In this document: positions 1 through 8,753 of the stretch, in pieces | Position numbering within the stretch: the stretch's first letter is position 1 | Layout: each line of letters begins with the position of its first letter | Origin: RPQJ01 sp035691185 | GTDB lineage: Bacteria; Pseudomonadota; Gammaproteobacteria; Steroidobacterales; Steroidobacteraceae | Length of the DNA: 16,565 nt | Assembly: GCA_035691185.1 (NCBI GenBank) | Contig: DASSJN010000128.1 | Coordinates: forward strand, 1 to 16,565 | Direction: 5' to 3' | Program-made: the position numbers and the translations under genes | The notes under the pieces: model-generated | Database searches by the model: none | Seen by the model: the letters and a program-made list of their open reading frames with translations, nothing else | What the model was told of the DNA's origin: nothing

Positions 1-1
1 G

Positions 2-2113
2 GCCGGCCTGATCGGCGCCGTGCTGAGCTTCTTCATGCTGCTGTTCTTCCTGCGGCACCTGCCGACGACGGTGATCGTCAGCCTCGCGGTGCCGGCTTCG
101 CTGCTGGTGACTCTGGGCGCCATGTACTTCCTCGGCCTCACCCTGAACATCCTGACCATGATGGGCATGCTGCTCGCCATCGGCATGCTCGTCGACAACT
201 CGGTCGTGATCACCGAGAGCATCTTCCGGCACCGCCAGCTCCATCCGGGCAAGTCGCTCGAATCGACGCTCGCGGGCGTCAAGGAAGTCGGGCTCGCGAC
301 GCTCGCGGGCACGTTCTCGATGATCATCGTCTTCCTGCCGCTGGTGTTCGGCGAAAAAAACCAGATGTCGATCTTCCTGGTGCACGTCGCGGTGCCGATC
401 GTGGTCGCGATGCTGGCCTCGCTCGTGATCGCGCAGACGCTGCTGCCGATGCTCGCCGCCCGCATGGCTCCGCCCCCGGCCGTGCAGGAAGGCTCCTGGT
501 TCGGCCGGTTGCAGGACCGCTACGCGCGCGCGCTGGAATGGGCCATGGCGCATCGCAAGACCATGGGGCTCATCACGCTGCTGATCGTGGTCTCGCCGGC
601 GCCGCTGTTCGCGCTCAAACTCGCGAAGGTGGACCCGTTCCCGCAGGAGGCGAGCCGCATATTGATGATCGCCTACCATCTCGAAGGCTCGCACCCGATG
701 GCTCGCGTCGAGCAGGCCGTGCGGCGCATCGAAGGCTACATCGAGGCCAACCAGGAGCGCTTCGACGTCGAGACGTATTACACGTGGTGGGTCAACGACG
801 ACGCGGTCACCCGTCTCTACCTGACGCCCAAGGACGAAGCCAGGGTGCCCGCCGCCGAGGTCATGAAGCGGATCCTCGCGGACATGCCCGAGATCATCAT
901 CGGCAAGCCGAGCTTCACGTTCGAAGGCGGCGCCGCGGGCGCCACCTCGTTCAGCCTGCAGCTGGCCGGCGAGTCGACCGAACGTCTCGCCGATATCTCG
1001 CGCGAGGTCGCGCACCGGCTGTCCTCGGTCGAGGGGCTCGAGGCCGTACGGTCCGAGGCCGGGACGGGAGAGCAGGAGGTGCAGGTCGTCGTGAACCGTG
1101 ACCGCGCCTCGCAGCTCGGCCTGACGACCCAGGAAGTCGCGATGACCGTGGCGGGCGCCATGCGGGGCGACCGGCTGCCGGAGCTGCGGACGTCGGACCG
1201 CGAACTCACGATGCGCCTGGCGTTTCGCGAGTCGGACCGGCAATCGCTCGAGGACCTCGCGCGGATCCCGGTCATGCTGCCCGACGGCTCGCGGATGGAA
1301 CTGGGCGCCGTGGCCGACTTCGTGGTGCAGCCGAGCGACCGCGAGATCAAGCGACTCAACCGGCTGACCACGGTGGTGGTCAACGCCAACCTCGCCAAAG
1401 ACACGACGATGGACGACGCGCGCGAGCGCGTCGAACCGATCATGAATGCGTACCCGCTGCCGCCCGGCTATTCCTGGAAATTCGGCCGCGGGTTCGAGGA
1501 GAACGACAAGGCCATGCAGACCATGGCGCAGAACATGCTGCTCGCGGTCGTGCTGATCTTCCTGGTCATGGCCTCGCTGTTCGAGTCGGCGCTCTACCCC
1601 CTCTCGATCATCACGTCGATCGTGTTCGCGATCGTGGGCTCCATCTGGTTCCTCGCGCTGACCGGCACGACCATCACCATGATGGCGATGATCGGTTTCA
1701 TGGTGCTGATCGGTGTCGTGGTGAACATCGGCATCGTGCTGATCGCCCACGTGATCGACCTGCGCCACGCCGGGCTCGCCCGGCGCGACGCGATCGTCCA
1801 GGCCGGGCGCGACCGCCTGCGCCCGATCATGATGACCACGCTGACCACGCTGCTCGGCCTGCTGCCGCTCGCGGTCGGCGATGCCCAGATCGGGGGCGCG
1901 GGCGACGGCAGTCCGGCCTACTACCCGATGGCCAGGGCGATCATCGGCGGGCTCGCCTTCTCGTCGATCGTCTCGCTGCTGATCGTGCCGATGTTCTACG
2001 TCTGGTTCGACGACCTGAACCTCTGGCGCCAGCGCGTGTTCGGCAGGGCCGAGGTCGTCGAAGCGCCCCCGGTCGTCGGCGGCACGGCGGCCGAGTCGCT
2101 CCCCCAGCCCTGA
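2..2113 (+). CDS. RND-family efflux transporter permease subunit, 3' part (5' end outside window)
   Basis: Inner-membrane proton-driven drug or metabolite exporter of the AcrB/HAE type. It would normally work as a trimer with a periplasmic adaptor and an outer-membrane channel. The frame is open from base 2, so the gene starts upstream; the first internal start codon is a GTG at base 20. About 703 residues are visible, against roughly 1,030-1,050 for the family, so the first transmembrane helix and the first porter lobes are missing. Visible parts, in fragment numbering: the TM3-TM6 bundle (about 1-150) with the TM4 motif GMLVDNSVVITESI, the second periplasmic porter/docking half (about 205-500), and TM8-TM12 (about 505-680) with GVVVNIGIVL and RLRPIMMTTLTTLLGLLPLA. 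AcrB has Asp-Asp in TM4 and Lys in TM10; here these are Asp-Asn and Val. It ends 21 bp from the convergent DUF2130 gene. The family is certain; the substrate cannot be read from sequence. Confidence 0.95.
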   Translation, partial: AGLIGAVLSFFMLLFFLRHLPTTVIVSLAVPASLLVTLGAMYFLGLTLNILTMMGMLLAIGMLVDNSVVITESIFRHRQLHPGKSLESTLAGVKEVGLATLAGTFSMIIVFLPLVFGEKNQMSIFLVHVAVPIVVAMLASLVIAQTLLPMLAARMAPPPAVQEGSWFGRLQDRYARALEWAMAHRKTMGLITLLIVVSPAPLFALKLAKVDPFPQEASRILMIAYHLEGSHPMARVEQAVRRIEGYIEANQERFDVETYYTWWVNDDAVTRLYLTPKDEARVPAAEVMKRILADMPEIIIGKPSFTFEGGAAGATSFSLQLAGESTERLADISREVAHRLSSVEGLEAVRSEAGTGEQEVQVVVNRDRASQLGLTTQEVAMTVAGAMRGDRLPELRTSDRELTMRLAFRESDRQSLEDLARIPVMLPDGSRMELGAVADFVVQPSDREIKRLNRLTTVVVNANLAKDTTMDDARERVEPIMNAYPLPPGYSWKFGRGFEENDKAMQTMAQNMLLAVVLIFLVMASLFESALYPLSIITSIVFAIVGSIWFLALTGTTITMMAMIGFMVLIGVVVNIGIVLIAHVIDLRHAGLARRDAIVQAGRDRLRPIMMTTLTTLLGLLPLAVGDAQIGGAGDGSPAYYPMARAIIGGLAFSSIVSLLIVPMFYVWFDDLNLWRQRVFGRAEVVEAPPVVGGTAAESLPQP

Positions 2114-2134
2114 CCCTGCGGCGGCATCGCCGGT

Positions 2135-3619
2135 TCAGGCTTCTTCTTCACCCTCGAGCGCGGGCTCGGGCTCCCCGAGCGCCTTCGGCTCGAGTTCGAG
2201 CTGCGGCAGGTCCTGCTGCGCGAGCCCTTGCAGATCGCCGGCAATCGCGACGAGCTGGTGGGTCGCGAGCTGGATCTGCTTCTCGCGTCGCTTCCACCGC
2301 TGCTGCATGGTCGTGCGCTCGCTCTCGAGTTCCTCGCGCATCTTCTTGAACGCGTCGTAGACCGCGCGCAGCTTGTGCGCGAACTGCGGCGAGGTGAGGT
2401 AATCGTAGATTGCCTCCATCTTCTCGCCCTTGTTGGCGGCGACGACGCGCGCCTTGAACGCCTCGAGCACGCCCGTGCGCAGGGCGCTCGCGAGCGAAAT
2501 GGCAGGGCCCGCGCCCGTCACCCAGACGTCTTCGTACAGCCCGAATGGCTGCCCATCCGGCCAGTCGCTCGGGAAGCACGTGGTTACGATGACGCCGACT
2601 TCGGCGCCGGCCTCCCGCATGTCCTCCCGGAGCTTCGCCGGCCAATGGGCACTCCACTTCTGGGCGCGCTTGGCCTCCCAGAGAATGGTGCCCGCCTCCT
2701 GCCCCGAGCGTGTCACGACGCGCTGGCAGGCGTCGGCCCCGCGCACGCCTTTCCTGACCTCGCTCACGGTGTCGAGAGGGAACGCTGCCGCGAGCTCCTC
2801 CTCGAGGACCAGCTCGAGCACTTCGCCGTGCAGCTGCTGCGAGCCCTGCTCCAGCTGCCGCTGCGTCTCGCCGAGCTTGGCCAGCGTGTCGTCGAGCTTC
2901 TTCTGGAGCTCGGCTTCCCGCAGCCGTGCCCGCTCCGACTCGGCCGAACGCACGGATTCCGCGATCCGGTTGCGCTCCTCGTCGAGACGGCGCTGCACGT
3001 CGAGCTCGAGCCGCTGCTGGCGCAGTTCGAGCGCTTCGCGCTCCTTGCGCAATTGCAGCTCGAACGCCTGGAACTGCTCGATCTGCGCCTGCTGTGCACG
3101 AAGCTGCTCGTCGACCTCGGCGCGGGCTGCCGACGCGAGTTCCGCGGCTCGTGCGGCCGCCTCCTGCTCGACGATCTGCTCGACATTGGCCTCCCGTTCC
3201 GCCAGCGCCCGCGCCCGTGCATCGAGCACGTGGCGCTCCTGGGCAGCCTTGCGCAATTCGGCTTCGCGCAGGTCGAGCGAAGCGCGCAGCTCCGCCTCCC
3301 GGCGGGCGGCTCCTTCGCGCTCGAGTTCGCGCACGCGCTCGAGCGATTCGGCGTGCTGCCTGCGCTGGGACTCGAGCAGATCCGCCTGGTCCTTGAGCCT
3401 GTCGCGCAGCAGCGCTTCGTTCTGTGCGGCCTGCTCGCGTGCGCGGCGCTCTTCGCCGGCACGGGCCTCGGCCTGCAGCTTCTCGAGTTCGCCGGAACTC
3501 GACCGTTCGAGCGCCTCGAGCGACTTGCGGGCGAAGCCGTCGGCGAGGCTGAACTCGTGCTCGCAGTTCGGGCAGGTGACGCGCGTCAGCGGATCGAGCA
3601 GAAGAGCAGAAGTGGACAT
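2135..3619 (-). CDS. DUF2130 domain protein with long coiled coil
   Basis: Protein of 494 residues whose function is not established for the family. It begins with a short Cys motif (CPNCEHEF, residues 16-23) like half of a zinc ribbon. A highly charged Ala/Glu/Arg-rich coiled coil follows (about 32-262), then the conserved DUF2130 region (about 262-445). That region carries GADACQRV (294-301) and GTILWEAKRAQKW (310-322). The spacing Asp296...Glu315-Ala-Lys317 resembles a PD-(D/E)XK nuclease core; this is inference from motif layout. The C-terminus is acidic. There is no signal peptide or membrane segment, so it is probably cytoplasmic. The start is the ATG at 3619. No good Shine-Dalgarno is visible because a repeat element begins 9 bp upstream. 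It lies downstream of, and on the same strand as, another coiled-coil gene. Confidence 0.9.
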   Translation of the reverse strand: MSTSALLLDPLTRVTCPNCEHEFSLADGFARKSLEALERSSSGELEKLQAEARAGEERRAREQAAQNEALLRDRLKDQADLLESQRRQHAESLERVRELEREGAARREAELRASLDLREAELRKAAQERHVLDARARALAEREANVEQIVEQEAAARAAELASAARAEVDEQLRAQQAQIEQFQAFELQLRKEREALELRQQRLELDVQRRLDEERNRIAESVRSAESERARLREAELQKKLDDTLAKLGETQRQLEQGSQQLHGEVLELVLEEELAAAFPLDTVSEVRKGVRGADACQRVVTRSGQEAGTILWEAKRAQKWSAHWPAKLREDMREAGAEVGVIVTTCFPSDWPDGQPFGLYEDVWVTGAGPAISLASALRTGVLEAFKARVVAANKGEKMEAIYDYLTSPQFAHKLRAVYDAFKKMREELESERTTMQQRWKRREKQIQLATHQLVAIAGDLQGLAQQDLPQLELEPKALGEPEPALEGEEEA

Positions 3620-3627
3620 GGCGGGAG

Positions 3628-3780
3628 AGTGTCCAGCGGATTGTGTCTAGCGGTTGGTCGGACGTGCATCGGAGCGTGGACTGTGCATCTGGACAGGCTC
3701 ACCAGGTGAGCCGCCAGCGCGGCGGACGCACCGCCTCCGCCGACTATCCGCTGGACACTGGACACTGGACACTAGACACC
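3628..3780. repeat. Intergenic element with heptamer-repeat inverted arms (copy 1)
   Basis: The 163-bp gap between the coiled-coil gene and the DUF2130 gene is almost entirely this element. Its left arm (3628-3641) reads AGTGTCCAGCGGAT and its right arm (3746-3759) is the exact reverse complement, giving a 14-bp perfect inverted repeat. The right arm continues into tandem GGACACT units at 3753-3759, 3760-3766 and 3767-3773, plus one degenerate unit to 3780. The left side has a decayed second unit (TGTGTCT). The centre holds a further hairpin, GGCTCACC at 3696-3703 against GGTGAGCC at 3705-3712. A related element lies at 5306-5410. It contains no open frame of its own. Confidence 0.8.
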
Positions 3781-3782
3781 TT

Positions 3783-4817
3783 CTACCGAACTACCGCCCG
3801 GTAAATGTCCCAGTACTCGTCCAGCAGGACGTTGGGCGGCGTGCCGCGCGCCGCAGGGGACGCTGCGGGCCCGATCGACTCGGCCATCGGCAACACCTCG
3901 CCGTCGTGACGGTAAGCCGCCGTGCGCCGCAACCGGTCCGCCCGTGCCTTGATGTCGGCGAGGTCCTCGTTGAGACGTTCGACGTCGGCCGCCGCCTGCG
4001 ACGCCCGCTGCATGAGCGTCTGGCAGTCGGCCTGCGTGCCGTAGTCGGCGTCGAACACGCGTTTGAGCGTGCTCTGGCGCGCGAGCTCCGCCAGGTTGCC
4101 CGCCGCGAGCCGGTCGTAGAGCATCTCGGCGTAGGCGATCACGGCAAGGTTGATGGCGCGTCGCCCGTCGATGCTGATGCCCTCGAACAGCGGGGGCGGC
4201 TCGGAGGAAATCGAGTGCAGCTGGTCGTTGAGGTCCGTCACCTGCGTGAGCGCGGCCTCGATGCGCTGCTGGCGCGCCTCGATCTCCTCGGCCAGCCTGC
4301 GACGCCGGAAATAGTTCCAGAACCCGACGAGTTGCTCCAGCCGCTGGCCCGCGAATTTCTGCTCCGCCTGCAACTGCTCGGCGAGCACCCGGGCCTCGAT
4401 CAGCTCGCGCTCGACGACGGCCATGCGCTCGCGCCTGTCGTGGTCGTGCGCGGCCATCTGCGCCTTGCGTTCGCGATCCTTCTGCTGCCGCGCGAGCTCG
4501 GCCCCGAACTGTTCGAGCCGGCGCGACGCCGTGCGCCAGAGGACCCTGAGCCGGAAGTACGCCAGGCACTTGTAGCCTTCGTCGGGACGACCGAGGTACT
4601 GCTCGAGCGCGGTCATCTGCTCTTCGACGCGCATGGTCGAGCCTTCCTGCAGCTTCAACCGATCGAGCAGGCGATGACGCTCGTCCTCGAGCGCGCTGAG
4701 TTCCTTCTTGAGTTCCGCGCGATTGCGGAACAGCGCGACCAGACGTTCGTCTTCGACGGAGGGTTCGCGCGCGCCGATGCGGTACGCGAGTCGGCGCAGG
4801 CTATCCGGGAGCCGCAT
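3783..4817 (-). CDS. Hypothetical coiled-coil protein
   Basis: I do not recognise this 344-residue protein. It is soluble in appearance, with no signal peptide or hydrophobic helix. Residues about 21-75 and 97-205 are strongly heptad-like, Arg/Glu/Gln-rich coiled coil, interrupted near 160-175 by an aromatic patch (LVGFWNYFRRRRLAEE). A less charged globular stretch follows (about 206-262, including GRRAINLAVIAYAEMLYDRL), then a third short coiled coil (265-300) and a Pro/Ala-rich linker ending in LLDEYWDIYRAVVR. The ATG at 4817 lies inside the 3' end of the DUF1249 gene (17-bp overlap), which suggests translational coupling. Its stop codon is 2 bp from the heptamer-repeat element. Base composition matches its neighbours. 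The reading frame is credible from codon pattern and position, but no function can be assigned. Confidence 0.8.
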   Translation of the reverse strand: MRLPDSLRRLAYRIGAREPSVEDERLVALFRNRAELKKELSALEDERHRLLDRLKLQEGSTMRVEEQMTALEQYLGRPDEGYKCLAYFRLRVLWRTASRRLEQFGAELARQQKDRERKAQMAAHDHDRRERMAVVERELIEARVLAEQLQAEQKFAGQRLEQLVGFWNYFRRRRLAEEIEARQQRIEAALTQVTDLNDQLHSISSEPPPLFEGISIDGRRAINLAVIAYAEMLYDRLAAGNLAELARQSTLKRVFDADYGTQADCQTLMQRASQAAADVERLNEDLADIKARADRLRRTAAYRHDGEVLPMAESIGPAASPAARGTPPNVLLDEYWDIYRAVVR

Positions 4818-5286
4818 GCATCCTGGCGCCGGCAGCCGCGAAGAAGCCGTGGCCGCGCTCGAGGCAGTAGTCGAGCCACTTGTTCAGCAGCATGTTGCGC
4901 AGCCAGCGCTCGCCGAGCTGGGCCGGAATGCCTGCGCGCACGTGGTCGAGGCTCTGGTGCCGGATCCAGCGCCCGCAGGCGCTGACCTCCGCCAGCCGCG
5001 CGTCATGGTACACGCGCAGTGCCAGGTCGGGGTCGGCCAGCATACCGGCGTCGTCCTCGAACCGGTACGTGAGACGCACCATCGACGTGTAGGGCGCGTG
5101 CTCGACCACGCCGAAGTGCAGGTCGCAGTCGCCGGCCACGCGCGAGACCTGTTCGCCGACGTGACGCCGGACGTCGCCCACGAGCGCACGCAGCCGCAGG
5201 TAGTTGCTTTCGTAGAGCGACATCAGGCTCACGAAACTCACCGGCCGTGCACGCCAGGACGTGATGCATAGATGGTCGAGCAACAT
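4801..5286 (-). CDS. DUF1249 family protein (YqiB-like)
   Basis: Protein of 161 residues resembling E. coli YqiB, a conserved gammaproteobacterial protein without an established function. Recognisable parts: SFVSLMSLYESNYLRLRALV near the N-terminus, matching the family's opening helix; YTSMVRLTYRF; DLALRVYHDARLAEV, equivalent to the MTVRLYHDAMVAEV block; and the closing LNKWLDYCLERGHGF, equivalent to LADWLRYCLAHG. The frame remains open upstream to 5409, but that extension is encoded by the repeat element and is not family-like, so I start at the ATG at 5286. An extended -10 sequence lies only 7 bp before this ATG, so the message may be leaderless. The last 17 bp overlap the start of the coiled-coil gene. 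In E. coli yqiB lies among unrelated genes, so this neighbourhood gives no functional hint. Confidence 0.9.
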   Translation of the reverse strand: MLLDHLCITSWRARPVSFVSLMSLYESNYLRLRALVGDVRRHVGEQVSRVAGDCDLHFGVVEHAPYTSMVRLTYRFEDDAGMLADPDLALRVYHDARLAEVSACGRWIRHQSLDHVRAGIPAQLGERWLRNMLLNKWLDYCLERGHGFFAAAGARMHAAPG

Positions 5287-5292
5287 GGGGCG

Positions 5293-5301
5293 ACTATAGC
5301 A
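5293..5301 (-). promoter_or_regulatory. Extended -10 promoter element for the DUF1249 gene
   Basis: On the minus strand the sequence reads TGCTATAGT (5301 down to 5293), a TGn-type extended -10 with a near-consensus TATAGT hexamer. Its last base is only 6 bases before the ATG at 5286, so transcription would begin at or about one base before the start codon. No clear -35 is needed for this class. The element lies just inside the end of the heptamer-repeat element, which occupies the region upstream. Confidence 0.5.
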
Positions 5302-5305
5302 AGGG

Positions 5306-5410
5306 ACCAGTGTCCAGTGTCCAGTGTCTGGCGGATAGTCGAACGGCGGCGGCGGCGCCCGCCGACGCAGTCGGTTTCCTACTGACACTGGACACCGAAC
5401 ACCAGACACT
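5306..5410. repeat. Intergenic element with heptamer-repeat inverted arms (copy 2)
   Basis: Second copy of the element at 3628-3780, in the gap between ppsR and the DUF1249 gene. The left arm has tandem units AGTGTCC (5309-5315), AGTGTCC (5316-5322) and AGTGTCT (5323-5329), followed by GGCGGATAGTCG (5330-5341). The right arm (about 5384-5410) carries degenerate units in the opposite orientation (GACACTGGACACC, then CAGACACT). The centre is extremely GC-rich (GGCGG repeats). The GCGGATAGTCG core is shared with the minus strand of copy 1, so the two copies lie in opposite orientation relative to that module. The outer edge lies 2 bp from the ppsR stop codon. Confidence 0.8.
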
Positions 5411-5412
5411 CC

Positions 5413-6237
5413 CTACGGCCTGAGGCGCCGCTCGATCCCCATGCGATCGATGATGCGGCTCGCGATCTCCTCGATCGAGCATTCCGTCGTGTCGATGCTC
5501 GGAATGCCGTGGCGCTGGAACAGGTTCTCGGCGCTGCGCACCTCGAACTCGCACTGCGCGATCGAGGCATACCGGCTGCCTGGCCGGCGCTCGTTGCGGA
5601 TCTGCTGCAACCGCATCGGCGCGATGGTCAGGCCGAACAGCTTGCGCGTGTGGCCGCGTACCGACGCGGGCAGCTGCTTCGACTCGAAGTCGTCCTCGGT
5701 GAACGGGTAGTTCGCCGCGAACACGCCGTACTGCATGGCCATGTAGATGCAGGTCGGCGTCTTGCCGGAGCGCGACACGCCGATCAGGATCACGTCGGCA
5801 CGCTCGTAATCGGCCGACACCGCGCCGTCGTCCGCGGCCAGCGCGAAGTTGGTCGCGTCGATGCGCGTGCTGTAGACGATCTGGTCGGCGATGCCGTGCG
5901 CGCGGCCCGCGCGCTCGCTCGACTTGACCTCGAGCTCGCCCTCGAGCGGCCCCAGGAATGCGTCGAAGAAATCGAGGAACAGGCCGTTGCTGCGCTTGAC
6001 CACGCGGCGCAGGTCCTCTTTGACGAGCGTGCTGAAGACGATGGGTCGCAGGCCGTCTTCGTGGCCCGTCGCGTCGATCTTCCTTACGGCTTCCTCTGCC
6101 TTGTCAATCGTGGCGATAAATGGCAGAGTCACCTGTCGGAATTCCAGGCCTTCGAATTGCGTGAGCAGGCTGTGTCCCATCGTTTCGGCTGTCACGCCGG
6201 TCTGGTCAGAAACGAAAAATACCGTTCGACGTGTCAT
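5413..6237 (-). CDS. ppsR: PEP synthase regulatory protein (bifunctional serine/threonine kinase and pyrophosphorylase)
   Basis: Protein of 274 residues of the DUF299/PpsR family, close to the E. coli length. The family inactivates PEP synthase by ADP-dependent phosphorylation of a Thr beside the catalytic His, and reactivates it by phosphate-dependent removal that yields pyrophosphate. Visible features: the N-terminal family block VFFVSDQTGVTAETMGHSLL (6-25), the P-loop-like GVSRSGKT (153-160) in the order DVILIGVSRSGKTPT, NYPFT (176-180), LTIAPMRLQQIRNERR (203-218), and the C-terminal SIDTTECSIEEIA. It is transcribed divergently from ppsA with 80 bp between the two start codons, so kinase and target are adjacent. 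The start is the ATG at 6237, which opens directly into the conserved sequence. A PDRP relative acting on pyruvate phosphate dikinase is the alternative, but the neighbour is clearly a PEP synthase. Confidence 0.97.
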   Translation of the reverse strand: MTRRTVFFVSDQTGVTAETMGHSLLTQFEGLEFRQVTLPFIATIDKAEEAVRKIDATGHEDGLRPIVFSTLVKEDLRRVVKRSNGLFLDFFDAFLGPLEGELEVKSSERAGRAHGIADQIVYSTRIDATNFALAADDGAVSADYERADVILIGVSRSGKTPTCIYMAMQYGVFAANYPFTEDDFESKQLPASVRGHTRKLFGLTIAPMRLQQIRNERRPGSRYASIAQCEFEVRSAENLFQRHGIPSIDTTECSIEEIASRIIDRMGIERRLRP

Positions 6238-6305
6238 CTGCTCGGCGGTTCCCGTGGCGCGGTTCGTCCCGTCGCGCAGTGTTTCATCCCGATCGTCGAT
6301 GTAGC

Positions 6306-6311
6306 AAGGGG
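6306..6311 (+). promoter_or_regulatory. Ribosome binding site of ppsA
   Basis: AAGGGG lies 6 bases before the ATG at 6318. It decides the ppsA start against the longer in-frame reading from 6231, which would overlap the ppsR start codon and adds residues unlike the family. Confidence 0.65.
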
Positions 6312-6317
6312 CGCTTG

Positions 6318-8696
<2,379 letters not shown>

Positions 8697-8709
8697 TTCG
8701 CTGCTGCGT

Positions 8710-8728
8710 CGCGCCGCGCTGCGGCGCG
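8710..8728. terminator. GC-rich hairpin between convergent ppsA and recR
   Basis: CGCGCCGC (8710-8717) pairs perfectly with GCGGCGCG (8721-8728) around a 3-base loop in the 57-bp gap between the ends of ppsA and recR. Its position suits a terminator usable from either side. No clear T tract follows on either strand, so intrinsic termination is uncertain. One AGTGTCC heptamer like those in the two repeat elements follows at 8736-8742. Confidence 0.4.
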
Positions 8729-8753
8729 TCCGCGTAGTGTCCAGATCTTCCGC

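Noticed and set aside
354..361. A AAA AAC slippery heptamer, in frame, inside the RND gene (codons GAA AAA AAC)
   Set aside because: It fits the -1 frameshift rule, and the shifted frame stays open to about 1101, but the zero-frame protein continues with clear RND homology and no product of the shifted frame is recognisable. More likely a chance A run.
2228..3709. Long plus-strand open frames across the DUF2130 gene
   Set aside because: The translations are Leu/Glu/Arg-rich or Ser/Arg-rich shadows of the coiled-coil repeat. The minus-strand frame has the conserved family motifs.
5287..5409. 41-codon N-terminal extension of the DUF1249 gene
   Set aside because: The extension is encoded by the repeat element, reads as Arg/Pro-rich sequence, and lies upstream of a promoter-like -10. 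The family does not have it.
6238..6317. Operator or promoter boxes in the ppsR/ppsA divergent gap
   Set aside because: No convincing -35/-10 pair or dyad could be picked by eye; only the ppsA ribosome binding site is clear.
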